In this document: in pieces, positions 17,072 through 26,164 of the stretch
Numbering within the stretch: the stretch's first letter is position 1
Layout of the letters: every line of letters begins with the position of its first letter
Position numbers and translations under genes: made by a program
Source of the DNA: Streptomyces alboflavus
GTDB lineage: Bacteria; Actinomycetota; Actinomycetes; Streptomycetales; Streptomycetaceae
Reading direction: 5' to 3'
Length of the DNA stretch: 47,949 bases
Assembly: GCF_000716675.1 (NCBI RefSeq)
Contig: NZ_JNXT01000063.1
Location: forward strand, 1-47,949
Notes under the pieces: generated by a model
Seen by the model: the letters and a program-made list of their open reading frames with translations, nothing else
The model's database searches: none
What the model was told of the DNA's origin: nothing

Positions 17072-17096
17072 GCGCCGGGACACGGGAGGAGATCGC

Positions 17097-18098
17097 ATGG
17101 AACAGCGGTACCTGGGCGGGACCGGGCTGCGGGTGAGCGAGCTGTGCTTCGGCGCCATGATGTTCGGCGGCGGCGAGGGCGGCGCGGACGAGGCGACGGC
17201 GCACCGGATGCTGGACGCGTTCACGGCGGCGGGCGGCACGTTCGTCGACACGGCGGACGTGTACGGCGGCGGGGTCTCGGAGGAGGTGCTGGGCCGCTGG
17301 CTCAAGGGCCGCCGCCGCGACGACCTCGTCATCGCGACGAAGGTGTTCCTGCCGATGGGCGAGAGCCCGAACGCCCGCGGCCTCAGCCGCAAACACATCC
17401 TGTCGGCCGTCGACGCGAGCCTGCGCCGCCTGGGCACCGACTACATCGACCTCTACCAGACGCACGTGTGGGACGCGCGCACGCCGCTGGCGGAGACGCT
17501 GTCCACGCTCGACGGCCTGGTGCGGGCCGGGAAGGTCCGCTACCTGGGCACGAGCAACGTCAGCCCGGCCCAGCTCCAGAAGACCCTCGACCTGTCCCGG
17601 GCGCGCGGCTGGGAGCCGTACGTCTGCCTCCAGCCGCGCTACAACCTGCTGGCCCGGGAGGCCGAGTGGGAACTCCTGCCGCTGAGCGCGGCGGAGGGCG
17701 TCGGCGTCATTCCCTACAGCCCGCTCCAGGCGGGCTGGCTCTCGGGGAAGTTCCGCCGGGGCATGGCGGCGCCGCCCGCGGGGGCCCGGGGCAGTGGCGC
17801 CTGGGAGGAGCGCGCCACCGAGGAGACCTGGCGGGTCGTGGACGCCGTCCTCGCCGTCGCCGAGGAGACCGGCCGCACGCCCGCGCAGGTGGCGCTGCGC
17901 TGGCTGCTCCAGCGCCCCGGCGTGACCGCGCCGATCGTGGGCGCCCGCTCGGTGGAGCAGCTGACGGACAACCTGGGCGCGGCGGGCTGGGCGCTGACGG
18001 CGGAGCAGGACCGGCGTCTGACGGAGGCGAGCGCGCGGCCGCTGCCGTATCCGTACGACCTCCTGGCGCACTTCACGGACGAGCGGCCGCACGGCTGA
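17097..18098 (+). CDS. Aldo/keto reductase
   Basis: This 333-residue, full-length member of the NADPH-dependent aldo/keto reductase superfamily reduces aldehydes or ketones on a TIM barrel. The catalytic tetrad is visible: Asp and Tyr in [11 protein letters not shown], Lys in VIATKVF and His in YQTHVWD. The C-terminal part has the cofactor-binding pattern [30 protein letters not shown] precedes the ATG. The MerR-type promoter upstream suggests induction by a thiol-reactive, redox or toxic compound. It is convergent with the M24 peptidase gene, with a short hairpin between them. Confidence 0.93.
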   Translation: MEQRYLGGTGLRVSELCFGAMMFGGGEGGADEATAHRMLDAFTAAGGTFVDTADVYGGGVSEEVLGRWLKGRRRDDLVIATKVFLPMGESPNARGLSRKHILSAVDASLRRLGTDYIDLYQTHVWDARTPLAETLSTLDGLVRAGKVRYLGTSNVSPAQLQKTLDLSRARGWEPYVCLQPRYNLLAREAEWELLPLSAAEGVGVIPYSPLQAGWLSGKFRRGMAAPPAGARGSGAWEERATEETWRVVDAVLAVAEETGRTPAQVALRWLLQRPGVTAPIVGARSVEQLTDNLGAAGWALTAEQDRRLTEASARPLPYPYDLLAHFTDERPHG

Positions 18099-18107
18099 GC
18101 CGGGGCC

Positions 18108-18123
18108 CGCGCGACACCGCGCG
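18108..18123. terminator. Bidirectional hairpin between convergent genes
   Basis: CGCGCG-ACAC-CGCGCG forms a perfect 6-bp stem with a 4-nt loop in the 30-bp gap between the two stop codons. It could terminate transcription from either side. Confidence 0.45.
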
Positions 18124-18128
18124 AACCG

Positions 18129-19256
18129 TCAGTCGACGACGGCGAGTTCGCGCGCGGTGGTGTTGAGGCGGCGGCCGCCGTCCTCCGTGACCGTGACGAT
18201 GTCCTCGATGCGGACGCCGAAGCGGCCCGGCAGGTAGATGCCGGGTTCCACGGAGAAGCACATGCCCGGGACGAGCGGCTGCTCCTCGCCCTCGATCATG
18301 TAGGGCGGCTCGTGCGTGGTGACGCCGATGCCGTGGCCGGTGCGGTGGATGAAGTACTCGCCGTACCCGGCCTCGGTGATCACCGCGCGCGCCACGCGGT
18401 CGACGTCCTGGCAGGCGATGCCCGGCTTGACCGCGCGGCAGGCGGCGTCCTGGGCCTCGCGGACCACGTCGTGGACGCGCTGCTCCTCGGCCGAGGGCTC
18501 GCCGACGTGCACGGTGCGCGAGGTGTCGGAGCCGTAGCCGTGCCGCAGGCCGCCGAAGTCGAGGACGACCATGTCGCCGCGCTCGATGACGCGGTCGCCG
18601 GCCTCGTGGTGCGGGCTGGCGCCGTTGGGCCCGGAGCCGACGACGGTGAAGTCGACCTGCTCGTGCCCGAACTGCCGCAGCAGGTCCGCGAGATCACCGG
18701 CGACGTCGGTCTCCTTGCGGCCCGCGAAGGTGACCTTCTGGATCTCCTCGTACGTGGCGTCGGCGGCGGCTCCGGCCGCGGCGAGCCGCTCCAGCTCGGC
18801 GGCGTCCTTGACGGCGCGGAGCATCGGCAGGGCCTCGGTGAGGGCGGCGTAGGAGCTGTCGGGCAACTGCCGCTGCAGGCCGAGGAGATGCAGGGCCCAG
18901 GCGTTGTCGCTCACGCCGAAGCGGCCGCGGGCGTCGAGCAGCGGCGCGGTCACGTCGTAGGGGTCCATGCCGTCGGTCCAGTCCCGCAGGGTCAGCGCGG
19001 GGGCGCCGGCCGCGCGGGCGGCGTCGGGGGCCTCCAGCTTCGGCACGACGAGGACCGGGTCCCGGCCGGGGGCGATGACGAGCAGGGTGAGGCGTTCGGT
19101 GTCGGCGGGCACGCGGTAGCCGGTGAGCCAGACCAGGTCGGGGCCGGGTGCGACGAGGACGCCCGCGAGGCCCGCGTCGGCGGCGGCGCGGGCGGCGCGG
19201 TCCATCCGGGCGCGGTAGTCGTCGGCGGTGAACGGCGCGGGCGTGACCGTGGTCAT
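18129..19256 (-). CDS. M24-family Xaa-Pro peptidase (aminopeptidase P / prolidase-like)
   Basis: The 375-residue protein has an N-terminal creatinase-like domain and a C-terminal pita-bread M24 domain. Metal ligands are recognisable: two Asp in VVLDFGGLRHGYGSDTSRT, His in HRTGHGIGV, Glu in FSVEPGIYLPG and Glu in GVRIEDIVTV. It would cleave dipeptides or N-terminal residues before proline, using two metal ions in the cytoplasm. The ATG at 19256 is chosen because AGGAGG is placed just before it; an upstream in-frame start at 19301 is unlikely. It stands alone. Confidence 0.93.
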   Translation of the reverse strand: MTTVTPAPFTADDYRARMDRAARAAADAGLAGVLVAPGPDLVWLTGYRVPADTERLTLLVIAPGRDPVLVVPKLEAPDAARAAGAPALTLRDWTDGMDPYDVTAPLLDARGRFGVSDNAWALHLLGLQRQLPDSSYAALTEALPMLRAVKDAAELERLAAAGAAADATYEEIQKVTFAGRKETDVAGDLADLLRQFGHEQVDFTVVGSGPNGASPHHEAGDRVIERGDMVVLDFGGLRHGYGSDTSRTVHVGEPSAEEQRVHDVVREAQDAACRAVKPGIACQDVDRVARAVITEAGYGEYFIHRTGHGIGVTTHEPPYMIEGEEQPLVPGMCFSVEPGIYLPGRFGVRIEDIVTVTEDGGRRLNTTARELAVVD

Positions 19257-19415
19257 CGGGCCTCCTGGTCCGGGTATGGGATCTTCCCCAGCATCCTGCA
19301 CGGTCGCGCCGGGGCTCGCGAGGGGGTATCCCGTCGGGGCGGGTGTCGGGTGTCGGGCCGGCGGGGCGGTGGCGCGTCGCCGGGTCCGTGGGCACCGCCC
19401 GCGGCCCGCGCCGCC

Positions 19416-19949
19416 TCAGCCCTCGACCGCGAGCCGCACGCCCAGCAGCACGAGCACCCCGCCGGACACCTGCTCCAGCCTGCGCCGCACGGCGGCCCGC
19501 GAGAGCACCGCCTTCATGCGGCCGACGCACCACACGTACAGGCCGTAATAGCCCACCTCGTAGAGCGCCCACAGCGCGGCGAGGCCGATTATGAACGGCA
19601 GTCGGGGCGCGCCCGACGGCACGAACTGCGGCAGGAAGGACATCGCGAAGACCGCCGCCTTCGGGTTGGCGAGGTTGAGCAGCAGCCCGCTCCGGTAGGC
19701 CGCCCAGGACGACCGCGCCGTGACCGGCGCGTCGGCGTCGTCGGCGCCATCGGCGTCCTCGGCGCCCGCCTTCTTCTTGCGCGCGTTCCACAGCGTCTGG
19801 GCACCGAAGACGAGCAGCACCGCGGCGCCGAGGAAGGCGACAAGGGTGGTCAGCATGGCGCCCATGGCGGCCATGGCGGCCGGATCCACCCCGTGCCACC
19901 GGTTTGCGATTGGCCGTTCCGGCATCGGTCTGACTAATGGTTGGATCAC
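19416..19949 (-). pseudogene. N-terminally truncated LysE/RhtB-family exporter remnant
   Basis: The readable frame (up to 177 residues) matches LysE/RhtB amino-acid exporters only from the third membrane helix onward (LVAFLGAAVLLVFGAQTLWNARKK), then NLANPKAAVFAMSFLPQFV and two more helices. A normal member has about 200-215 residues and begins with two helices carrying a GPD-type motif. I find those roughly 65 residues in no frame upstream. Instead there is an Ala/Met-rich stretch with several possible starts. A 5' deletion is the simplest reading. An inverted repeat at 19934-19962 overlaps the presumed upstream end and may be the old operator. Confidence 0.6.
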
Positions 19950-19962
19950 CTCCAGCCATTAG
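19934..19962. promoter_or_regulatory. Inverted repeat, probable operator (GntR-like)
   Basis: CTAATGGTTGGA (19934-19945) and TCCAGCCATTAG (19951-19962) match in 11 of 12 positions as an inverted repeat with a 5-bp centre. The AT-rich half-sites stand out against the surrounding GC-rich DNA. It lies between the truncated LysE gene and the divergent phosphodiesterase gene. A one-component repressor site is likely; no regulator gene is adjacent. Confidence 0.6.
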
Positions 19963-19990
19963 ATCATCTCGGCACGGAGGGGCGTACGAC

Positions 19991-20740
19991 ATGCTGGTAC
20001 TGGCGCAGATCAGTGACCTTCACCTGGACGGGACGGCACGCGCGACGGAGCGGGCCGAGCGGGTGCTCGACCATCTGCGGGCGCTGCCCGGGCCGTTGGA
20101 CGCGCTCCTGGTGACCGGCGACATCGCCGACCACGGCGAGGAGTCCGAGTACAAGGAGGCCGCCCGCCTGCTGTTCACCGACGCGCCCTGGCCGGTCCTT
20201 ACCTGCCCCGGCAACCACGACGTGCGCGGCCCCTACCGGACGGCGCTGCTCGGCGAGGTCACGCCCTCGGACGCGCCGGTGAACCGCGCCCACCGCGTCG
20301 GCGGCACCGAGATCCTGATGGTCGACTCCAGCCTGCCGGGCAGCGACGAGGGACAGTTGGACGAGGAGACGTACGCGTGGCTGGAGGACCGGCTCGCCGG
20401 GCTCGACGACGGCACCCCGGTCCTGCTGTCCTTCCACCACCACCCCGTCCGGATGCACCACCCGCGCCTGGACACCTGGCGGCTGCGCGCACCGGAGCCC
20501 CTCGCGGCCCTGGTGGAGCGGCACCCCGAGATCGTGGGCCTGATCATCGGGCACGCGCACACCCCGGCGGCGACCACCTTCGCGGGGCGGCCCCTGATCG
20601 TCGGCCCCGGCGTGGTCTCCACGCTGCGGCTGCCGTGGGAGGGCGAGGGCCTGGTCGACCTGGACGCCCCCGTCGGGCTCGCCTTCCACGTCCTTGACGA
20701 CGAGCGGCGGCTGACCACGCACTTCCGCGTCGTCACGTGA
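19991..20740 (+). CDS. CpdA-like metallophosphoesterase (3',5'-cyclic AMP phosphodiesterase type)
   Basis: This 249-residue calcineurin-like phosphoesterase shows the class III phosphodiesterase metal-binding series: ISDLHLDG, VTGDIADHG, PGNHDVRG, FHHHPV and GHAHTPA. Family members hydrolyse cyclic AMP or other phosphodiesters with a di-metal centre. The exact substrate is not readable from sequence. The ATG at 19991 follows GGAGGGG with good spacing. The inverted repeat at 19934-19962 lies directly upstream and may control it. Its last 8 bp overlap the convergent PDZ gene. Confidence 0.9.
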   Translation: MLVLAQISDLHLDGTARATERAERVLDHLRALPGPLDALLVTGDIADHGEESEYKEAARLLFTDAPWPVLTCPGNHDVRGPYRTALLGEVTPSDAPVNRAHRVGGTEILMVDSSLPGSDEGQLDEETYAWLEDRLAGLDDGTPVLLSFHHHPVRMHHPRLDTWRLRAPEPLAALVERHPEIVGLIIGHAHTPAATTFAGRPLIVGPGVVSTLRLPWEGEGLVDLDAPVGLAFHVLDDERRLTTHFRVVT

Positions 20741-21533
20741 CCAGGCCGGGGCGCGCCGTCAACACCTGCCGCGCACCGCTCGCGTGACGGACCGTCAGCG
20801 TGACGTTCCTGCCCGGCCTGGCGCCCGCGACGGCCTTCGCCAGGTCACCGGCCGAGGTGACCCTGCTGCCGCCGAACGCGAGCAGGACGTCACCGCGTAC
20901 GAGACCCGCCGCGTGCCCGGGGCCCGGCTGGTGCACCCCGACGAGCAGCGCGCCGCCTCCACCCGGGGCGTCGACGGCCTCGACGCCGAGGGCGGGGCGC
21001 GGGGACCCCGGCCCGACGGCCGCGGCGCCCTTGCCGGAGGAGGCCGTGCCCGAGGTGGCCTTGCCCGAGGCGGTCTTCTTCGGGGACGCGTCCGGGGGCG
21101 TCTTCGGGGGAACGTTCGAGGCTTCCTTCGAGGGCGCTTTCGGGGACGTGGCGTGGTCCGCCCCGGAAGACGCCCCCGCCCCGGCCCCTGCCCCGGCTCC
21201 CGAGGCCGCCCCCGGCGCCGCGCCCATGGCCGCGCCCTGCTCGCCCGCCTTGCTCTGCATCTCCGCGAGCTTGCTCATGCCGATGACCGTGGCGCCCACG
21301 GTACCGAGGCCGATGCCCGAGAGCAGCAGGACCGCGGCGCAGAACAGGCCGAAGAGGAGCGAGAAGAGCCGTCTGCCGCGGCGCCGTGCGGCGTGCGGAC
21401 GGTGGCCCTTGCGGGGTGCGGCGGGGCGTCCGGGTTTCCCGGGCGCCTCGGACGCGGTGGTGGTGGGGGATGGCCGGCCGGGGTCGGGCTCGTCTCCCGG
21501 CAGCGACTTGGGACGCAACGCGGTCTGTTCCAT
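20733..21533 (-). CDS. Membrane-anchored PDZ-domain protein
   Basis: The 266-residue protein has a basic, Pro-rich cytoplasmic tail (1-55), one membrane helix (about 56-85, FSLLFGLFCAAVLLLSGIGLG), an Ala/Gly/Ser/Thr-rich extracytoplasmic linker and a C-terminal PDZ domain (about 178-262; GVHQPGPGHAAGLVRGDVLLAF and GRNVTLTVRHASG). No protease domain is present, unlike DegP/HtrA, so it probably binds C-termini of exported partners rather than cutting them. It is convergent with the CpdA-like gene and transcribed away from the LysR gene by 48 bp. Confidence 0.85.
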   Translation of the reverse strand: MEQTALRPKSLPGDEPDPGRPSPTTTASEAPGKPGRPAAPRKGHRPHAARRRGRRLFSLLFGLFCAAVLLLSGIGLGTVGATVIGMSKLAEMQSKAGEQGAAMGAAPGAASGAGAGAGAGASSGADHATSPKAPSKEASNVPPKTPPDASPKKTASGKATSGTASSGKGAAAVGPGSPRPALGVEAVDAPGGGGALLVGVHQPGPGHAAGLVRGDVLLAFGGSRVTSAGDLAKAVAGARPGRNVTLTVRHASGARQVLTARPGLVT

Positions 21534-21581
21534 GGCTCGCCTCCGGCCACAGCCCTACCCGGCGTGACCCCGCGCGACGAT

Positions 21582-22448
21582 TCACGAACGGGTGACGTCC
21601 AGGTGTGCGGCGAACACCTCGGCGGAGCCGTGCAGGGCCCCGGCGTGCAGCAGTTCGGTGCGGTGGACGACGCGTGGCTCGGTGAGCGGGACGGCGACGG
21701 TGCCGGGTGCGGCGGCGGCCGACTCCGGGAGCAGGACGAGGCCGTGTCCCGTGGCGACGAGGGCGGTGAGGGTGCGGACGTCGGTGCCTTCGTAGCGCAG
21801 GGCCGGACGGAAGCCGCCACCGCCGTGGGCCGCCCGCAGCTGGTCCAGGGGCAGGCCCGCGCCGGGCGCGTCAAGCCAGCGGGCGTCGGCCAGGTCGCCG
21901 AGGCGCAGGCCGGTGCGGTGGGCCAGCGGGTGGCCCGCGGGCAGCAGGACGCGGACGGGTTCCTCGCCGACGCCGCGGACGCCGAGCGGGGCCACGTCGG
22001 TCAGGCGCAGCGGGTCGCTGGGCGCGGCCAGGCCGTCGACGAGCCCGAGGGGCGCCGCGCCCGTCGCGACGGCCCCGGGGACGTCCGCGCGCGGCAGGAC
22101 GCGCAGGGTGACGCCGGTCGGCGGGAGCGCCCGGAGCGTGCGGGGTGTCAGGGCCGTCGGCGCGGCGACGAGCGTGAGGGCCTCGTCGACCGCGCCCACC
22201 AGGGCCGCGACCTGCGCGCGGGCCGCGTCGATGCGCAGCAGGAGCGGGCCCGCGTGCTCCAGGAGGCGTTCGCCCGCGCGGGTGGGTGCGACGGGGCGGC
22301 GGGTCAGGAGCGGGGCGCCGAGGTCCTGTTCCAGGGCGGCGATGTGCTGGGAGACGGCGGACTGGGTGTAGCCGAGTTCGCGGGCGGCGGCGGAGAACGA
22401 GGCCAGGCGGGCGACGACGACGTACGTGCGCAGGAGGTGCGGGTCCAT
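21582..22448 (-). CDS. LysR-family transcriptional regulator
   Basis: The 288-residue protein has the standard N-terminal LysR helix-turn-helix (FSAAARELGYTQSAVSQHIAALEQDL, split by the reader at about residues 18-43) and a C-terminal periplasmic-binding-like effector domain. It is divergent from the CTP-synthase-like amidotransferase gene across a 96-bp region with a T-N11-A box (22472-22486). That is the usual arrangement for a LysR regulator controlling itself and its neighbour. The ligand is unknown. Confidence 0.92.
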   Translation of the reverse strand: MDPHLLRTYVVVARLASFSAAARELGYTQSAVSQHIAALEQDLGAPLLTRRPVAPTRAGERLLEHAGPLLLRIDAARAQVAALVGAVDEALTLVAAPTALTPRTLRALPPTGVTLRVLPRADVPGAVATGAAPLGLVDGLAAPSDPLRLTDVAPLGVRGVGEEPVRVLLPAGHPLAHRTGLRLGDLADARWLDAPGAGLPLDQLRAAHGGGGFRPALRYEGTDVRTLTALVATGHGLVLLPESAAAAPGTVAVPLTEPRVVHRTELLHAGALHGSAEVFAAHLDVTRS

Positions 22449-22471
22449 GCCGTTCAGGATCGCCCACGTGC

Positions 22472-22486
22472 ATCAGCGTTGCTTAT
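22472..22486. promoter_or_regulatory. LysR-type T-N11-A operator
   Basis: ATCAG-CGTTG-CTTAT is an imperfect dyad with T at 22473 and A at 22485, the T-N11-A pattern bound by LysR regulators. It sits just upstream of the LysR start codon, in the divergent promoter region. Confidence 0.6.
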
Positions 22487-22544
22487 GGAGGGTGCAGATT
22501 TGATCGTTGGACGTGAACGGGCGGGGCCGCCGAGGATGAGGTCC

Positions 22545-23303
22545 ATGACCGAAGCACCGGCCCCCGTGGCCCGTATCGCCCTGATCGCCGACCGTTCGCC
22601 GTCCGTCATCGCCCACACCCGCGTCCCGCTCCTGCTGTCCGCGCTCGCCGCCCGCGACGGGCTGCTCCTCGACGCCTACTGGATCCCGACGCCGGACGCC
22701 GAGGAGCCGGACGCCGTGCGCGGCTTCGACGCGGTGTGGGTGCTTCCGGGCAGTCCGTACCGCAGCGAGGCGGGCGCGCTGGCCGCGATCCGCACCGCCC
22801 GCGAGGACGGCGTGCCGTTCCTCGGCACGTGCGGCGGGTTCCAGCACGCGCTCCTGGAGTTCGCCCGGAACGCGTGCGGCCTGACCGGGGTCGCGCACGC
22901 GGAGAACGACCCGGACGCCGACGACCAGATGCTCACGCCCCTCGCGTGCTCGCTCGTCGGCCACGAGGGCGTGGTGCGGCTCGCGCCCGGCTCCCTCGCC
23001 GAGTCGCTGCTCGGTGCCGACCACTCCCTGGAGCGCTTCCACTGCCTGTACGGCCCCGACGGCAGCGTCCACCTTCCCGTCCTGGAGTCCCACGGTCTGC
23101 GCTTCAGCGGCTGGGACGAGCAGCGCCAGGTGCGGGTCGCCGAACTTCCCGGCCACCCCTTCTTCCTGGCCTCGCTCTTCCAGCCGGAGCAGTACGGCGA
23201 CGGGTCGCGGCCGCATCCGTTCGTGCGGGGGCTCGCCCGGGCGGCTGTGGCGCACGCGGTGGGGGCGCGGGAGCCGGAGGGGCAGGGAGCGCGGACCGTC
23301 TGA
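22545..23303 (+). CDS. CTP synthase C-terminal-region-like glutamine amidotransferase protein
   Basis: The 252-residue protein is a stand-alone class I glutamine amidotransferase fold related to the C-terminus of CTP synthase. The nucleophile elbow is GTCGGFQHALLEFARNACG with C96. The usual HPE at the other end is Q213-P214-E215 (SLFQPEQYG), so the triad His is replaced by Gln. In this family the nucleophile Cys is sometimes selenocysteine, to my recollection. No synthetase domain is present, so the reaction is unknown. It is divergent from, and probably regulated by, the LysR protein. An ATG at 22536 is an alternative start. Confidence 0.85.
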   Translation: MTEAPAPVARIALIADRSPSVIAHTRVPLLLSALAARDGLLLDAYWIPTPDAEEPDAVRGFDAVWVLPGSPYRSEAGALAAIRTAREDGVPFLGTCGGFQHALLEFARNACGLTGVAHAENDPDADDQMLTPLACSLVGHEGVVRLAPGSLAESLLGADHSLERFHCLYGPDGSVHLPVLESHGLRFSGWDEQRQVRVAELPGHPFFLASLFQPEQYGDGSRPHPFVRGLARAAVAHAVGAREPEGQGARTV

Positions 23304-23344
23304 GCCCACGCCCCCCGCCGCCGGGGTCGCTCGTGGAGTCGCCT

Positions 23345-25246
23345 TCAGTGGCCGCCCCCGTGCCCGCCCCCGTGGCCGCCGTGCCCGCCGCCGTGGTCGA
23401 ACTTCAGCGCCTCCTTCGGCATCACGACGAACGGCCGCATCATCCCCATGTCCTCGTGTTCGAGGAGGTGGCAGTGGTACATGAACCGGCCGTACGCCCC
23501 GTCGAACTTGCCGATGACGCGGAGGAGCTGGCCGCCGGGCACCCGGAAGACGTCCTTCCAGCCGCGCTCGTTGGGAGCCAGGGGGATCCTCGTGTCCGGG
23601 TCGTGGGCGATCGGGGCGCGGGTGCCGCCGACCGTCACGTCGAAGCCCGAGGCGTCGTACGCGTCGCGGCCGAGGAGCTGGAAGTCGGCCAGATGGATGT
23701 GCATCGGGTGGGTCACGTTCGGGGCGACCGCGAGGTTCAGGAAGCTCCACTGTTCGTACGCGCCCTCGCCGATGGTGAAGCCGAGGCCGTCGTTGAACGT
23801 GCGGGCGATGCGGCGGTACGTCTTCAGGACGCCGTCCGGGCCGCGCAGTTGGATGATGCCGTCGGCCGGGATCCGGACGGACCCCGGATCCTTCACCTCC
23901 ACCATCTCCCACATCTCCGGGTGACCGCCGCCGCCCTTCGTGGCGGGCGGGGTGAGCACGACGAGGCGGTGGCCGTGCGGCACGCCGTGGCCGATGGCCC
24001 GGAAGGAGCCGGACAGGACCTCGGGCAGCCGGAAGGTCTCCGGGGCGCCGCCGCCCCTGCCGACGCGGAACTCCATGACGTGCGGATAGGCCACGTCACC
24101 CGCCGGGTCGGGGACGCCGGGCGCGGCGTTCGGCCCCTTGTTGACCAGGCGGAGCCGCTTGCCCGCGAGCGTCCGGAAGTCCACGAGCAGGTCGAAGCGC
24201 TCGGCGGGCGCGACCGTCAGAATGGGCAGGGCCGCGTCGAAGTCGACGGGCACGGGCCGGGGCAGCAGGCCGCCGTCGCTGCCGATCTGGTGCAGCACGC
24301 CGGGCACCGGTTCGTCGTCCTCGTCGACGAGGACCAGGTCGTACGTCCGGGCGTTCGACGCGTTCACAAGACGGAGGCGGTACCAGCCCGGGGCCACGTC
24401 CGCGTACGGCCAGATGCGGCCGTTCACCGTGGTGTACGGGCCGGTGAAGGGCAGGGAGACCGGCTTGCCCGTCTCCGCGTTCTTCGGGTCGACGATCGTG
24501 GTCTTGTGCAGGAGGCGTCCAGTGAGGCGGCCGTCCTCGTCGGTGTCCAGGTTCCGGTCGGCGAGCAGCAGCGGGATCTCCCGCTTGCCGGAGGGGAGTT
24601 GGAGCGCTTCCTCCTCGTCGTCGCGGACCAGGTACGTGCCGTAGAGCCCCGCGTACACGTTCCACCGGGTGATGTTCATGGCGTGGTCGTGATACCACCA
24701 CTGGACCGCCTGGTGGTCGTTCGGATATTCCGACAGCTGGGCGTCGCCGTACCCCACGGCGTTGTCCGCCCAGCCGTCGTTCCCGCCGCCCGTCTGCGCA
24801 CCGTGCACGTGCGTGACCGTCCAGGCGGGCAGCGCCGCCACGTCCTTGTTCGGCTCGACGCCGTCGCGGCCCGGGCGGGTGCTCGGCGGCGGTGACGTGC
24901 GCGGGGCCTCGACGGCCGTGACGGGGAACTCGCTGTCCTTGGGCACGCGGTTCGTCCAAGCGATCCGCACGCGCTCGCCGCGGCGCACCTCGATGGTGGG
25001 CCCCGGCACGCTCCCTTCGTACCCCCACATGAGCGTGGGCGGGAGCTGTGGGTGCAGGCGCACCCAGGCGGGGCGGACGGCGATCTCCGTCTCCTCCAGG
25101 ACGTCGCCGCCCGCCGGGCGCAGGATGGGCGGGACGGTCAACGGCGCCATGAACGGCGTCAGTTCGCGGGTCTCCAGGTCGCGCGTGGCGGCATCGCGGT
25201 CGAAGTCCGCGTGTGCTCCGGTCTGCGTGTCAGTCACGTCGGTCAA
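23345..25246 (-). CDS. Multicopper oxidase, phenoxazinone synthase / CotA-like
   Basis: The 633-residue protein has three cupredoxin domains with all copper motifs: THVHG (H146, H148), WWYHDHAM (H186, H188), THPMHIHL and [14 protein letters not shown] with an axial Met. Length and motifs fit the PhsA/CotA group, laccase-like enzymes that oxidise phenols or aminophenols with reduction of O2 to water. No signal peptide is seen, as in PhsA, so it is probably cytoplasmic or released by lysis. The C-terminus ends in a Gly/His tail with seven His in 19 residues, probably a copper-holding tail. The TTG at 25246 follows GGGGGTG; a GTG at 25237 is an alternative. Confidence 0.92.
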   Translation of the reverse strand: MTDVTDTQTGAHADFDRDAATRDLETRELTPFMAPLTVPPILRPAGGDVLEETEIAVRPAWVRLHPQLPPTLMWGYEGSVPGPTIEVRRGERVRIAWTNRVPKDSEFPVTAVEAPRTSPPPSTRPGRDGVEPNKDVAALPAWTVTHVHGAQTGGGNDGWADNAVGYGDAQLSEYPNDHQAVQWWYHDHAMNITRWNVYAGLYGTYLVRDDEEEALQLPSGKREIPLLLADRNLDTDEDGRLTGRLLHKTTIVDPKNAETGKPVSLPFTGPYTTVNGRIWPYADVAPGWYRLRLVNASNARTYDLVLVDEDDEPVPGVLHQIGSDGGLLPRPVPVDFDAALPILTVAPAERFDLLVDFRTLAGKRLRLVNKGPNAAPGVPDPAGDVAYPHVMEFRVGRGGGAPETFRLPEVLSGSFRAIGHGVPHGHRLVVLTPPATKGGGGHPEMWEMVEVKDPGSVRIPADGIIQLRGPDGVLKTYRRIARTFNDGLGFTIGEGAYEQWSFLNLAVAPNVTHPMHIHLADFQLLGRDAYDASGFDVTVGGTRAPIAHDPDTRIPLAPNERGWKDVFRVPGGQLLRVIGKFDGAYGRFMYHCHLLEHEDMGMMRPFVVMPKEALKFDHGGGHGGHGGGHGGGH

Positions 25247-25656
25247 GGTCGAACACCCCCGTGTTCAGCTGTCTTCAGTGATGCGGCTGACTCGGCTGTT
25301 CTTCAGCCCTCACCCCAGAAGACTCACGGCATGCGGCGAAAGTTCCATGAATCCCGCATTCCGGAAAAACGGCGCATGACGGGTGCATGGCAGATGCAGG
25401 AGGATGCGTCGTGGGCGTCCTGCGGGGCGCAGGGCGGTGGTGCGGGTGAGGGGCTCCCGGGCCTCCGGTGCGGGTGAGAGATCGCGGTTTCCCGGTGCGG
25501 GAGTGACCGGCACGTCTAGGCTGCGGGTCCCGGGACCCGGGTCCGTACCCACCGCCGACCCCGGCCCCGGCCGCCGCCATCGCCGACCCGGTCACCGTCG
25601 CCGTCACCGTCGCTGCCGCTGCCGCTGCCGCTGCCGCCGGAAGGAGAACGCGCCCC
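25247..25656. other. Intergenic region between the oxidase and the 19-kb operon
   Basis: This 410-bp divergent region must hold the oxidase promoter and that of the large operon. It contains two related blocks GCTGTCTTCAG and GCTGTTCTTCAG near 25270-25310, a perfect 14-bp palindrome GGGTCCCGGGACCC (25525-25538), and a trinucleotide/hexanucleotide tract rich in GCC, GTC and GCT units (about 25570-25637) directly before the ribosome site of the first operon gene. I see no convincing gene. Confidence 0.5.
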
Positions 25657-26133
25657 ATGCCCGACGCCCCGCCGCTGCGCGCGGAGCTGCTGCTCGACCA
25701 GGAGGCCCCCGAAGCCCTCGGCCAGGACCTCACCGCGGCACTCGACGGCCTCGGCGTCCGCACCGCCCGCGTCCGCCGGACCCTCGACCACCGCGGCGTC
25801 GGCGACCTCCCGTGGCTCCTCCTCGTCTCCCTGCCGCTCCAGGCCTTCCTCGGCGGCCTGGGCGCGGAGGCGGTGCGGGACGCGTACGCGTCGTTCAAGG
25901 GCGTGGTGCGGCGCGCGGCGGGCCGGGGAGCCGCGGGCGACGGCGGGGTGCCGCGCCCCCTGGTGCTCCAGGACGACCGGAGCGGCCTGAGCGTCGTCCT
26001 GGAACCGGATCTGCCCGCCGAGGCGTATGAGCAGTTGCTGGGCCTCGACTTGACGACGTTCCGAATGGGTCCGCTGCACTACGATCGCCGACTCGGCCGC
26101 TGGCGCTCGGAGTTGGACGAGGCCGCGGGCTGA
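25657..26133 (+). CDS. Unknown protein, first gene of the CHAT/Hsp70 operon
   Basis: This 158-residue soluble protein is one I do not recognise. It looks like an alpha/beta fold: an N-terminal strand-helix (LRAELLLDQ), then a hydrophobic strand-helix (PWLLLVSLPLQAFLGGLGAEAV), and a C-terminal part with SVVLEPDLPAEAYEQLLGLD and a final basic/aromatic motif PLHYDRRLGRWR. GGAAGGAG precedes the ATG with 10-nt spacing. It starts the operon, 31 bp ahead of the TPR gene. Small alpha/beta proteins leading such operons in multicellular bacteria are often adaptor or effector-associated domains; that is analogy only. Confidence 0.7.
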   Translation: MPDAPPLRAELLLDQEAPEALGQDLTAALDGLGVRTARVRRTLDHRGVGDLPWLLLVSLPLQAFLGGLGAEAVRDAYASFKGVVRRAAGRGAAGDGGVPRPLVLQDDRSGLSVVLEPDLPAEAYEQLLGLDLTTFRMGPLHYDRRLGRWRSELDEAAG

Positions 26134-26164
26134 GTGCCCGTCACCGGCTGCTGAACGGGGGCTT

